Shown piece after piece: positions 44,210 through 52,983 of a stretch of 64,000 bases of DNA (positions are counted from its first letter, which is position 1; each line of letters starts with the position of its first letter). This DNA comes from Mycolicibacterium moriokaense. Its GTDB lineage: Bacteria; Actinomycetota; Actinomycetes; Mycobacteriales; Mycobacteriaceae. The notes beneath the pieces were generated by a model, which was not told the DNA's origin, ran no database searches, and was given only the letters and a program-made list of their open reading frames with translations. Made by a program: the position numbers and the translations under genes. The stretch is taken from NCBI RefSeq assembly GCF_003201655.1, contig NZ_QJJU01000017.1, forward strand, positions 62,001 through 126,000. The letters are read 5' to 3'.

Positions 44210-45814
44210 CTAGCGACGACCGGGCCCGCTGCTGCAGAAGATCAGGAAGCAATTCCCCGAGCCTCCGCTGCCGCCAGACGAGCCACCAGATCCTGGGTAG
44301 TCACCGGAGCCGCCCGAGCCACCCGAGCCGCCAGATCCTGGGTAGTCACCGGAGCCACCCGAGCCTGAACCACCCGAGCCAGGCCACTGCGGGTTCTGCG
44401 GCTGCTGGTGGGGCGGATCTTGCGGGTCCTGAGGCTGCTGCGGATCTTGAGGCTCCTGCTGCCACGGCGGCTGCCACGGCGGTCTCCAGGGCTTTGGCCG
44501 CGGGTAGTAAACGGGCGGCGGCAGGTACGGGTTGTACACCGGCGGGCTGTATATCGGCGCCGGGAAGTAAGGAGCCGGCGCTGGCGCGACGGGAATCGGA
44601 GCGGGGGGTGCCTCAGGAGGAGGAGGCGGCAGCGCGGCCGGGGCAGGGGCGGGTGCCTGGGGGGCAGGTGCCTGCTCGACGAAAACCTGACGCGGGGCTG
44701 GCGCCTCCTGCACGGCGACGGGCACCGGTGCCTTTATGGTCTCCGGGGGTGGCGGCGGAGCGACGGGCTGCTGCGCCTCCTGCACGGGCACCTGCACCGG
44801 CGCGGGCGCCACAGTGCTCGGCACAATCGCGTTCGGGCCAGGGTTCGGCCGTTGGTCCACCGTCGGCCGTATGCTGACGGCGAGCGAAATGACCAGCGCC
44901 ACAACGCCGACCACGAAGATCGACGTGAGTGCGCTGCCGACGAGCAGGAAGGGCTTGCGGCCCTCCTCGGCGATCGGCTCCATATCGGTCTGCGGCCCGT
45001 AATCGTCGACCAGCGCATCGGCACCGCTGACCGGAGCCAGTTGAGTTGCCGCGGCGGCGAGTCCGGCGTAGGCGTTACCGGCCGTGGTGCCGTCCGGGTC
45101 CTGGGAGTAGGCCAGCCCGACGGTGGTTGCCTCAAAAGCAGGCGCATGCGCCGACGCCAGCGCCGCGCCACGGGCCAGCGCGATTTCCGGTTCGTCCGGC
45201 GCACTCACCGGCAGGCTGACGAGGTGCTCCAGGTGAGCCCTCACCGAGCTGACGTCGACGCCGGAGCCGACAACGAACATGCCCTGCGGTGCGGTGTCCT
45301 GGGCGTCGACGGCCGCAGCCATCTCCGTGAGGACGGCCATCGCGTCATCACTGTGCAATGAGCGGCTCAGCACCTTCACGACGGAGCCATCGTCGGTCTG
45401 CACGACCGACAGCGTCGCGGTGTCCCGGTCGATGAACAAAAGTGCGGTGGTGGCGTAACCAACGGCCCGGCCGACGGCCTGGGCGAGCGCCGCGGCGGCA
45501 TGGCCGTCGGACACCAGCATCACGTCGTCGATGCCCCGCGCTGCCAGAGTGTCGCGCAGCGCGGAGGCTTCCGCGTGGTCGCTCCACGTCACACCGATCG
45601 ACTTCAGGTGGTGGCCGCCCGCGGCGGCGCTCTCCTTGGTGCCGAGCACGGCCTCGACGACCTGATCGGCCGCGCTCAAAGACGTTGCTGAGCCATCGTT
45701 GGCGGTGAGATCGAAGGCGTCGTGATCAACAATCGACCCGTCGGCCTTCTCACCTTCGACCAGCACCATGCGGACCGTCGTAGGTGTCATCGACACACCT
45801 AATACGATGTCCAC
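44210..45814 (-). CDS. DUF7159-like membrane protein with Pro- and Gly-rich exterior
   Basis: A 534-residue protein. N-terminal domain (about 1-235) opens VDIVLGVSMTPTTVRMVLVE, an actin-like first strand and turn, and includes ALLFIDRDTATLSV and MFVVGSGVDVSSVRAHL, matching the layout of the phosphate-2 and adenosine parts of the Hsp70/actin fold. One membrane helix (about 307-330), then a Pro/Ala/Gln/Val exterior and a C-terminal Gly/Ser tail with repeated DYPGSGGSGG units, ending CFLIFCSSGPGRR. The GTG start was chosen for the GGAGG 6 bp upstream and because the gene at 58356 begins likewise. Function unknown. Confidence 0.7.
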   Translation of the reverse strand: MDIVLGVSMTPTTVRMVLVEGEKADGSIVDHDAFDLTANDGSATSLSAADQVVEAVLGTKESAAAGGHHLKSIGVTWSDHAEASALRDTLAARGIDDVMLVSDGHAAAALAQAVGRAVGYATTALLFIDRDTATLSVVQTDDGSVVKVLSRSLHSDDAMAVLTEMAAAVDAQDTAPQGMFVVGSGVDVSSVRAHLEHLVSLPVSAPDEPEIALARGAALASAHAPAFEATTVGLAYSQDPDGTTAGNAYAGLAAAATQLAPVSGADALVDDYGPQTDMEPIAEEGRKPFLLVGSALTSIFVVGVVALVISLAVSIRPTVDQRPNPGPNAIVPSTVAPAPVQVPVQEAQQPVAPPPPPETIKAPVPVAVQEAPAPRQVFVEQAPAPQAPAPAPAALPPPPPEAPPAPIPVAPAPAPYFPAPIYSPPVYNPYLPPPVYYPRPKPWRPPWQPPWQQEPQDPQQPQDPQDPPHQQPQNPQWPGSGGSGSGGSGDYPGSGGSGGSGGSGDYPGSGGSSGGSGGSGNCFLIFCSSGPGRR

Positions 45815-46275
45815 TGACCCCTCCAAAATGTTTGCTACGCTGTTTGGGTTTCCGGTTGCCAGGCATCCTGCACAAGCCGACAACTAGATACTTTTTCGTC
45901 GCCACCGGCCCAAGCGTTACATCCCGCGGCATTAGCTGACGGCGATGAATTCTGCTCCACTCGTGCCGGTAATCGACCCTACTCGCGTCAACGACAACCG
46001 GCGCCGCGCGGTTCAAATTTCGCGGCCGTTCAGGCGTCTTCGGCTGAAGGACGGCGAGACGGCTGATGCCCGTGCACGCCCTCCGCGTATGCCCGCATTG
46101 ATGGGCTTTGTTATGTGTCTGATCTTCGCGCTGGAGCATCCCTTTGTCGGAACGCTGTCAGGCCTATTCACACGTGGTCGAGATTTGGCAGCAGCAGGAG
46201 GGGCACCAATGATCCCGGGCCAGCCGTGCCGTCAGCGCGACCGCCGTGGCATGGACGGGCGGCGGGCTAGCGGGA
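45815..46275. other. Intergenic stretch without a confident gene
   Basis: This 461-bp gap holds the ribosome site and presumed promoter of the leftward DUF7159-like gene. A rightward frame from 45945 to 46289 could encode 114 residues, Arg-rich with one hydrophobic stretch (LMGFVMCLIFALEHPFVG), but it has no ribosome site, lacks recognisable similarity and overlaps the end of dcd. Nothing else stands out. Confidence 0.4.
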
Positions 46276-46848
46276 TCAGCTGGACTTGATGAAGTTCTGA
46301 TACGACCGTGAAGGGGTCGGGCCGCGCTGGCCTTGGTACTTGGAACCGGCCTGCGCACTGCCGTAGGGGTGCTCGGCGGGACTCGTCAGCCGGAGCAGGC
46401 ACAGCTGGCCGATCTTCATGCCCGGCCACAGCGTGATCGGCAGGTTCGCGACATTCGACAGCTCGAGGGTGATGTGGCCGGAGAAGCCGGGGTCGATGAA
46501 GCCGGCGGTCGAGTGGGTCAGCAGGCCGAGCCGGCCGAGTGACGACTTGCCCTCGAGCCGGCCAGCGAGGTCGTCGGGCAGCGTGCACCGCTCCAGCGTC
46601 GAGCCGAGCACGAACTCGCCGGGGTGAAGCACGAACGGTTCGCCTTCCTTCGGCTCGACCAGAGTGGTGAGGTCGTCCTGACGCGTCGACGGATCGATGT
46701 GCGTATAGCGCGTGTTGTTGAAGACGCGAAATAGGTTGTCCAACCGGACGTCGACGCTGGAGGGCTGGACAAGCCCTTCCTCGAATGGGTCGATGCCCAG
46801 TCGCCCAGCGGCAATTTCGGACCGGAGGTCGCGATCGGAGAGAAGCAC
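46276..46848 (-). CDS. dcd: dCTP deaminase
   Basis: A 190-residue trimeric enzyme, the same length as M. tuberculosis Rv0321, converting dCTP to dUTP (the mycobacterial enzyme is reported to be bifunctional, going on to dUMP). Motifs: PSSVDVRLDN, EGKSSLGRLGLLTHSTAGFIDPGF with the catalytic Glu in GHITLEL, and the C-terminal nucleotide-closing YQGQRGPTPSR. GTG start at 46848. The tRNA-Gly gene lies 45 bp away on the opposite strand. Confidence 0.95.
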   Translation of the reverse strand: MLLSDRDLRSEIAAGRLGIDPFEEGLVQPSSVDVRLDNLFRVFNNTRYTHIDPSTRQDDLTTLVEPKEGEPFVLHPGEFVLGSTLERCTLPDDLAGRLEGKSSLGRLGLLTHSTAGFIDPGFSGHITLELSNVANLPITLWPGMKIGQLCLLRLTSPAEHPYGSAQAGSKYQGQRGPTPSRSYQNFIKSS

Positions 46849-46893
46849 GCGACGAGCGTAGCCGCTCGAGTGTTAGCCTTCGTGATCGACAAA

Positions 46894-46967
46894 GCCGATG
46901 TAGTTCAATGGCAGAACATCAGCTTCCCAAGCTGAATACGCGGGTTCGATTCCCGTCATCGGCTCCA
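46894..46967 (+). tRNA. glyU: tRNA-Gly(CCC)
   Basis: A complete cloverleaf: acceptor stem GCCGATG (46894-46900) pairs with CATCGGC (46957-46963), then T and an encoded CCA (46965-46967). The anticodon arm is TCAGC-TTCCCAA-GCTGA, giving anticodon CCC for GGG glycine codons. The T-arm is CGGGTTCGATTCCCG. It is in the same place relative to dcd as the glycine tRNA of M. tuberculosis. Confidence 0.96.
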
Positions 46968-47060
46968 TGTGATGTGTCAAGGCCGCGTGTCGTAGCAAAA
47001 CGTCATGCCGCGATCACTGCTCCGCCTCGTTCGATCGGGTTTCGACGCGGGCGCGACTAC

Positions 47061-48590
47061 TCAGCGGCGTCCGGCCAGCACGCCCTCGATGTTGCGTTCG
47101 GCGAGTGCAGTGATTGTCATGAACGGGTTGCAACCCAGGTAGCCGGGCATCAATGACCCGTCGTTGACGTACAGATTGTCGTATCCCTTGACCCGACCGA
47201 AGCTGTCTGTCGCGATGCCGCGTTGACAGCCGCCAAGTGGGTGAACCGTGTTGGGAGCGAACACCTGCCCCTCGAAGATGTCACTGCGGTAGTCGACATC
47301 GTTGGCCTTGTTCACTCGGTCGAAGACCGATCGCGCTCGTGCCACGAGGTTGTCGGTATAGCTCTGCGGCCAGTCGATGCTGATCGCGTCGGAAGCGCGG
47401 TCGTAGGTGATGTCGGCGCGGTCACCGGTTTTCACCATCACGTAGTAGCCCAGCGTATGCGTCTCCTCTGGCACAGGAATCGAGAACATGCTGGCATACA
47501 CCGGATTGTCGGGGTCGTCTCGACCGTCGAGGCTGATGAAGCCCATCAGCGACTGCTGAATGCCGACGGGGTCTTTGGTCCTGTGCGCGACCATGACGTC
47601 GCCGTTGTTGCCGTAGCCGCGACCGATGTCTGCGCTGAGGTCCGGTAACGCGCCAGTGTCACGGGCACGCAGAAGTAGTCGATTGGTACCGAGCACGCCG
47701 GCACTGAGATAGAGCTGATTGCAACCGATTTCGTGACGCGCGATCTCTTTTCCAAATCGGTCGATCTCACGCGTTGAGATGACGTACTCGCCCGACGGAT
47801 CACGCCGTATATCGAGCACTTCGGTCAAGGGCTTCAGGCTGACCTTGCCGGTCTTCAGTGCCGCCGCGATGTACGTCTGGTCGACACTGCCCAATCGGCC
47901 ATAGTTGTTGCCGTACTGCTGCTCGAAATCGAACGCTGAGCGCGGTACCTGACCAGCCTCCTCTTGTTTCATGTAGTCGAAGGAGTACGCGCTGGCGTTG
48001 TAATCGACCGCGTATCCGGCCGCGTGTGCGTATTGACGCCCTACCCGTGCGTACTGAAACCAAGGTGTCTTTTCGAACCACTCCATATCCCGGTAGTTGA
48101 TTCGTAGTGTCTGCTTGGCGCGCTCGATGTATGTCCCCAAGAATTCCGACGGATCGATATCGGGAAAGGCTTCCCGCACCTGACCGGGGGTTGGAACGGC
48201 GGCTATGCCCGCGTTGATCATCGAGCTGCCGCCCACTGCGACGCCTCGAAAGACGTTGTGCGCGCCGTGCGCGACCCTGTCGCAGATTCCCGCCTGCACC
48301 GGCTGAGTCGACGGCGCATATTTTGCGAAGTCAGCCATCGAGACCCCGTCGTACGAGGGTACGAGGCTGGGCGCAACCGTGGTAAACCAACCCGCACGGT
48401 TGTCGGGGGGCACCATCTTGGAGAAGCGCTTGCCGTCGTCGTCCGGGTGGTCCCACAGCCGACCCTTTTCTAGGATCAGCGTCTCCACCCCGGCCTGCCC
48501 AAGGCGCAGCGCGGAAACCCCGCCGCCGTAACCACTGCCCACGACGATCGCCGCATAGTGCGGCCGCGCCGCTGGTTGTTCTCGCGTCAA
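47061..48590 (-). CDS. GMC-type flavin oxidase (cholesterol-oxidase-like), Tat signal out of frame
   Basis: The 509-residue frame holds a full GMC oxidoreductase: FAD motif VVGSGYGGGVSALRLG near the start, GVAVGGSSMINAG, and the active-site NTVHPLGGC with C-terminal GSLMPGYLGCNPFMTI as in class I cholesterol oxidases. The only start (TTG, 48590) is poor. The same frame upstream, back to a TAA at 48728, encodes a convincing Tat signal (GITRRRFLYGAAGATAAVGA) but has no ATG, GTG or TTG. Loss of one G near 48711 would join it to an ATG at 48735 to make a 557-residue secreted protein. Either a frameshift, a sequence error or an unusual start exists here. Sterol or alcohol as substrate is inferred. 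Confidence 0.78.
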   Translation of the reverse strand: MTREQPAARPHYAAIVVGSGYGGGVSALRLGQAGVETLILEKGRLWDHPDDDGKRFSKMVPPDNRAGWFTTVAPSLVPSYDGVSMADFAKYAPSTQPVQAGICDRVAHGAHNVFRGVAVGGSSMINAGIAAVPTPGQVREAFPDIDPSEFLGTYIERAKQTLRINYRDMEWFEKTPWFQYARVGRQYAHAAGYAVDYNASAYSFDYMKQEEAGQVPRSAFDFEQQYGNNYGRLGSVDQTYIAAALKTGKVSLKPLTEVLDIRRDPSGEYVISTREIDRFGKEIARHEIGCNQLYLSAGVLGTNRLLLRARDTGALPDLSADIGRGYGNNGDVMVAHRTKDPVGIQQSLMGFISLDGRDDPDNPVYASMFSIPVPEETHTLGYYVMVKTGDRADITYDRASDAISIDWPQSYTDNLVARARSVFDRVNKANDVDYRSDIFEGQVFAPNTVHPLGGCQRGIATDSFGRVKGYDNLYVNDGSLMPGYLGCNPFMTITALAERNIEGVLAGRR

Positions 48591-48703
48591 CGCATAGATG
48601 CCGCCGGCGCCTACCGCGGCGGTAGCTCCTGCGGCGCCGTACAGGAACCGCCTGCGGGTGATGCCCGAGACGCGAAGAGAGTCGACGGCCGATCTCGCGA
48701 TTG

Positions 48704-49381
48704 CTAGAGCCGTCCCACGGCGAACTTAGCGGCATCAACGGCCATCCCGCTGAACGCGTAACTGTCGTGGGCAAAAAAGGCCAAGGGGTTGAAGGGCTCG
48801 GAACAGATCGGATCGTCATGTACACACTGGTCGATCGTCTTGGGTGCATACAGCGGGCTGATCGCCGGCAGTGGGGCGCCGCCCGCCAAGGAGGCCGCAT
48901 GCGCGCTCCTGGGAGTTCCGAAGACGGCGACCGCGGCGACGTGGTCGGCGACCGCAGGCGGCATCGTCTGACTGATGGTGTCGACCACTGTCGCGCCCTG
49001 CGAGAAGCCGCCGAGCACCACCCTGGTGTTGGGACAATTGGCCGTCGTGGATTGGACGTGTTCGCTCGCGTCATTGGCACCGGCGGCCACCGAGTTGGCG
49101 AAATCGGTGGTCGCGGGATAGCTGACCGCATAAACGCCCACTGACCTCGTGCCGGCTTGGGCGCGAAGCGAGTCGACGAATACCTGGCCAACGGCACCGA
49201 CGCCGGGCGCTTCACTGGTGCCGCGGGCGAACACGGCCTCGACGTCGGGACAGGGCTCAGCCACGGCGGAAGGATTGGCCGCGGTCACCGCAATCAAGGC
49301 CCAGGTCGCCGCTACGGCGATCACGAGGAAACCGGCGATCCGACGTGCCTTCAGTTTGTCCATACCGACGTATCGTTTCAT
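48704..49381 (-). CDS. Cutinase-like secreted serine esterase (CULP family)
   Basis: A 225-residue secreted hydrolase with an N-terminal signal (to about residue 40) and a mature start AEPCPDVEAVFARGTSEAPG, typical of mycobacterial CULPs. Nucleophile elbow GGFSQGA; catalytic Asp and His in DPICSE and HDSY; Cys pairs (CPD/NCP and QCV/ICS) fit the family disulfides. Members hydrolyse lipids or esters. It is directly upstream of the GMC oxidase, whose presumed Tat signal begins within its 3' end, so the two are cotranscribed. Confidence 0.9.
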   Translation of the reverse strand: MKRYVGMDKLKARRIAGFLVIAVAATWALIAVTAANPSAVAEPCPDVEAVFARGTSEAPGVGAVGQVFVDSLRAQAGTRSVGVYAVSYPATTDFANSVAAGANDASEHVQSTTANCPNTRVVLGGFSQGATVVDTISQTMPPAVADHVAAVAVFGTPRSAHAASLAGGAPLPAISPLYAPKTIDQCVHDDPICSEPFNPLAFFAHDSYAFSGMAVDAAKFAVGRL

Positions 49382-49390
49382 ACGGCGAAA

Positions 49391-49630
49391 TTAGTAGCAG
49401 CTTCGATGTAATCGAAATCCCAGCCACCTCCGTGCGACGCCATCGGACGACCTAGGGCCGAAGACGGCCAGGGCATCGTCCACCACGTTCTCCAGCGTGT
49501 ACGCGCCTGCTTCCCGGTCGGAAAGCCCCATCCCGCGAATCACGAGCAGATCCCGCCCGCTGCCGCTCTCCATATACGCGATCGACACGTCGCCGTTGTG
49601 TGCGTAACGGATAGCGGAATGCGCGGTCAT
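49391..49630 (-). pseudogene. Truncated alpha/beta-hydrolase (adenylate-cyclase-associated type)
   Basis: The 79-codon frame begins IRYAHNGDVSIAYMESGSGR, closely matching the start of mycobacterial alpha/beta-hydrolase domains fused to adenylate cyclases, then moves after about 30 residues to an unrelated-looking DREAGAYTLENVVDDALAVFG and an Arg-rich end. The Ser-His part and any cyclase domain are missing. An intact ATG with a GGAG ribosome site remains. It looks like a decayed gene cut by deletion, next to the cutinase gene. Confidence 0.5.
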
Positions 49631-49756
49631 TGGAGCCTTCTCCCACGTTGATCCCAAGCCGAATTATCCAGGTTGAGCCCACGATCACGGTAGTAAGCTG
49701 CTGATACCCGACAGCAAACTTTCGCACAGTCGGATCGCGAATGAGGTGGGCCCGCG

Positions 49757-50458
49757 ATGCTGACCATCGAACTTCGCAATGTGGTCCGCGAGTACAGGGT
49801 TGGCGGTCAGTCGGTGCGTGCGCTCGACGCAATCAACCTGCGCCTCATTGGTGGGCAGTTCGTCTCGGTCGTCGGGCCGTCCGGGGCGGGTAAGAGCACC
49901 TTCCTGCATCTGCTCGGCGCATTGGACTCCCCCGACTCCGGTTCGATCACATTCGACGGCGAGGAGATCGGCCGTCTCACCGATGAGCAGCAATCGGACT
50001 TTCGCCACCATCGCGTGGGATTCATCTTTCAGTTTTTCAACCTATTGCCGACCCTGTCGGCATGGGAGAACGTGGCAGTGCCAAAGCTCCTCGACGGCGT
50101 CCGACTTGGCAAGGCAAAACCAGACGCGGTTCGGCTCCTCGACAGGGTCGGGCTCGGCAATCGGACCGAGCACCGACCGGCGGAGCTGTCCGGCGGCCAG
50201 ATGCAGCGCGTGGCCGTCGCGCGGGCACTGATGATGGACCCGCCGCTGATCCTGGCCGACGAACCAACCGGCAATCTCGATTCCGCAACTGGCGCTTCGA
50301 TCTTGGCGCTCCTTGCGGAGGTGGCGCACGAGGAGGGCAGCGGTCGCCTGGTGGTGATGGTGACCCACAACGCGGACGCCGCGGCGGCTACCGATCGGGT
50401 GATCACACTGCAGGACGGTCGGCTCGGTTCGGACGAAATGTCGGTGGTGCCGGGGTGA
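49757..50458 (+). CDS. ABC transporter ATP-binding subunit (MacB/LolD type)
   Basis: A 233-residue ATPase. Walker A GPSGAGKS (about 42-49), Q-loop, signature LSGGQMQR, Walker B LILADEPTGNLD and the H-loop VTHN; the ENVAVPKLLDG region fits the MacB/LolD subgroup that works with FtsX-fold permeases. A GAGGTGG ribosome site precedes the ATG. It overlaps the permease by four bases (GTGA). The pair resembles Rv0986-Rv0987 of M. tuberculosis in size and order, which is from memory. Confidence 0.93.
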   Translation: MLTIELRNVVREYRVGGQSVRALDAINLRLIGGQFVSVVGPSGAGKSTFLHLLGALDSPDSGSITFDGEEIGRLTDEQQSDFRHHRVGFIFQFFNLLPTLSAWENVAVPKLLDGVRLGKAKPDAVRLLDRVGLGNRTEHRPAELSGGQMQRVAVARALMMDPPLILADEPTGNLDSATGASILALLAEVAHEEGSGRLVVMVTHNADAAAATDRVITLQDGRLGSDEMSVVPG

Positions 50459-52959
50459 AATTCGCCGCGACGATCGGCGCTGCGGCCAGCCGACTGCGTC
50501 TGTTCAGCCTGCGGGAGCTCGCTGTGCATCGTCGGCGCACGATCGCGTCGATCGCCGTAATGGCAGTCTCCGCAATGTATCTGGTCGCGATATTCGGCAT
50601 CTTCGGATCGATCACCGGTTCGGTCAACCGGCTGTCGCATGGGGTCGCGGGCATCGCCGCGCTGGAAGTGTCGGGCATCACCGACGCCGGATTCCCTGAC
50701 ACGATCGCGGCCGACGTGGCCGCGGTCCCCGGCGTCGCGACCGCGGCCCCGATGATACGAACGTCCGCGCAGACAGCCGAAGGACCCGTACTGCTGTTCG
50801 GCGCGGACAAGAGCAGCGCCGAGTTGGGCGGCACCCTGAAGGAAGCCGTTTCACAGCCGTTGGATGAGCTGTCCAAGGTGCCGGACGGTGTCCAGATCGG
50901 GCCAACTGTCGGTCATCGAAAGGGCGACAGGTTCCAGCTCGGCTCCGGCGAGGTCACCGTCACGGACGTGCTCGAGGGCAAGCAGCAAGCCGCCCTCAAC
51001 GGCGGGCACTATGTTCTTGCCCCACTTACGTTGGCGCAGAACGTGACAGGACGACAAGGTCAGCTCGACTCGATACTGATCACCACGAAACCCGGCGCCG
51101 ATCTGGCTACCGTGCGCGCGTCGGTCACCTCGGCGGTCAACGGACGGGCGGTCGTCGCACCACCGAGCATGCGTGCAGTGCGGGCCGGTGACGGCGTCAA
51201 GATGATGAACTACATGGCCCTGATGGGCGCCGTGGTCGCCCTGGTCGTCGGCGCCTTCCTGGTCTACACCACGATGACAATGGCGATCACCCAGCGCAGG
51301 CCCGTCATCTCCATGCTCCGGGCGATCGGCGGCCGGCGCACCACCATCGTCCGCGACATGGTCGCCGAGGCGGCGGTGCTCGGGATCATCGGCGGGGCCA
51401 TCGGAGCCGGTCTCGGAATACTCATGGGCCGCATCGCGATCGGCCGATTACCTCCGGCCGTCACCCAGGGGCTGGAAGCCCGTATCGAGTACTCGCTACC
51501 CGGCTATGCGATACCGATCGCCATGACGGCGACCGTGCTCGCCAGCGTGGTCGCGTCGGCGATGGCAGCTCGGCAGGTCTACAAGGTCTCACCGATCGAA
51601 GCGCTGGCCCCGGTCGGGGTTTCCGCGGCGGATCGGGTGCCACGGTGGCTGCGCATCGCTTGCGGGGTAGGGGCGGTCGTGGTCTTCGCGGTGTCGCTCG
51701 TGATCGTCGTCGGCCGAACCGGCACTGTCGCAGCCGTCGCGATGTCCGCCCTGTTCTGTGCCGAGATCGCGCTCGGCTTCGCGCTCACGGTGCCCATCGT
51801 CAAGGCGACCGCCGCAACGGCGCGGGTGTTCGGATCGGTCGGCGCGCTCGCGGCTGCGACGATCGAGCGTTCGCCACGGCGAGTGTGGGCCACCGTGATG
51901 ACGGTGCTCATCGCCGTCGTCACCACGGTGATGATCACCGGCACGAACTCCGACATGATCCGGTCGGCGCGCGCCATCTTCTCGCCGGTCGCGGACGCCG
52001 ACGTGTGGGTGAGCGCTGAGCCTCCCGACAGGTATCCGACCAACGCTCTGCCGCAAGACCTTTCGGAAACGGTCGCCGCGGTGCCCGGGGTACGTCACGT
52101 CACCGAGGGCGCCTTCGCCTTTGCCGACGTCGGCGGCACCCGCGTGCTGCTCGACGGGTTCTCGCCCGGCACCGCCGATGCGCTTTACCACGCGCTCAAT
52201 GAAAAGACCCGCGACGATGTGCTCGCCGGTCGCGGCGTGGTGCTCACGCAGAACCTCGGCAAGACCCTGAACGTCCGGGTCGGAAATCAACTGCAACTGC
52301 AGACGCCGCACGGCCCGCAACAGGTCGCCGTGTTGGCGCTGGTGCCGTATTTCTCGACGGTTGTCGGCACCGTCGGGATGGACCTCGATCAAATGCGGAC
52401 GTGGTTCGACCGTCCGGCCGCGACGACATTGCAGATCGCCGGTGCTTCGGGTGCGGATCCGAATCGCCTACTAGCTGATGTCCGCCGTGCGGTGCCCGAG
52501 CCGAACCAGGTTTACGACGGTCGGGCGGCGCTAGCGGGCCTGGAGGCGCCGTTGCATCAGAGCATGTTCATCGCCAATGCGGTGTGGATCATCGTCGTGC
52601 TCGTCGCTGCCGTCGCGCTTTTCAACACGTTGACGCTGTCGGTGCTCGAGCGGCGCCGCGAAATCGGCGTGCTGCGGGCGATGGGATCCAGCCGTCGGTT
52701 CACCCTGGGGATGGTGCTTGCCGAGGCGGCAGGCATCGGGGTCGTCGGCGGAGTCCTTGGGCTTGTGTTCGGCCTGACCGACCAGTGGCTCTACAGCCTG
52801 GTCAGCGGGGACATCATGAACTTCAACGTCGACTTCCGGCCGAGCCCGATGGCACTCGCCTTCACCGTCGGTGCGATCGCGATCAGCCTGCTCGGCTCCG
52901 TGCCACCCGCGCGACGCGCCGCGCGACTGAACATCATCGAGGCTGTCAGCGTCGAATAA
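50455..52959 (+). CDS. FtsX-domain ABC permease
   Basis: An 834-residue permease with about ten membrane helices: one near residues 30-55, a large exterior domain, three (about 245-390), two central ones, one near 480, a second exterior domain, and three at the C-terminus ending in the FtsX element PPARRAARLNIIEAVSVE. Two tandem FtsX domains suggest that it works as a single fused pair of half-transporters moving lipids, lipoproteins or peptides outward. GTG start at 50455 within the stop of the ATPase gene. Confidence 0.9.
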   Translation: MKFAATIGAAASRLRLFSLRELAVHRRRTIASIAVMAVSAMYLVAIFGIFGSITGSVNRLSHGVAGIAALEVSGITDAGFPDTIAADVAAVPGVATAAPMIRTSAQTAEGPVLLFGADKSSAELGGTLKEAVSQPLDELSKVPDGVQIGPTVGHRKGDRFQLGSGEVTVTDVLEGKQQAALNGGHYVLAPLTLAQNVTGRQGQLDSILITTKPGADLATVRASVTSAVNGRAVVAPPSMRAVRAGDGVKMMNYMALMGAVVALVVGAFLVYTTMTMAITQRRPVISMLRAIGGRRTTIVRDMVAEAAVLGIIGGAIGAGLGILMGRIAIGRLPPAVTQGLEARIEYSLPGYAIPIAMTATVLASVVASAMAARQVYKVSPIEALAPVGVSAADRVPRWLRIACGVGAVVVFAVSLVIVVGRTGTVAAVAMSALFCAEIALGFALTVPIVKATAATARVFGSVGALAAATIERSPRRVWATVMTVLIAVVTTVMITGTNSDMIRSARAIFSPVADADVWVSAEPPDRYPTNALPQDLSETVAAVPGVRHVTEGAFAFADVGGTRVLLDGFSPGTADALYHALNEKTRDDVLAGRGVVLTQNLGKTLNVRVGNQLQLQTPHGPQQVAVLALVPYFSTVVGTVGMDLDQMRTWFDRPAATTLQIAGASGADPNRLLADVRRAVPEPNQVYDGRAALAGLEAPLHQSMFIANAVWIIVVLVAAVALFNTLTLSVLERRREIGVLRAMGSSRRFTLGMVLAEAAGIGVVGGVLGLVFGLTDQWLYSLVSGDIMNFNVDFRPSPMALAFTVGAIAISLLGSVPPARRAARLNIIEAVSVE

Positions 52960-52983
52960 CGCAAGTCCCGCGGACCGACGACG

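Noticed and set aside
44974..44984. Match to the tRNA-Gly 3' end (ATCGGCTCCAT) as an attachment site
   Set aside because: Only 11 bp, inside the coding DNA of the DUF7159-like gene and on the wrong side of the putative accessory block; expected by chance.
45945..46289. Possible 114-residue protein between the DUF7159-like gene and dcd
   Set aside because: No ribosome site, Arg-rich composition with only one hydrophobic stretch, and overlap with dcd; kept only as a note in the intergenic entry.
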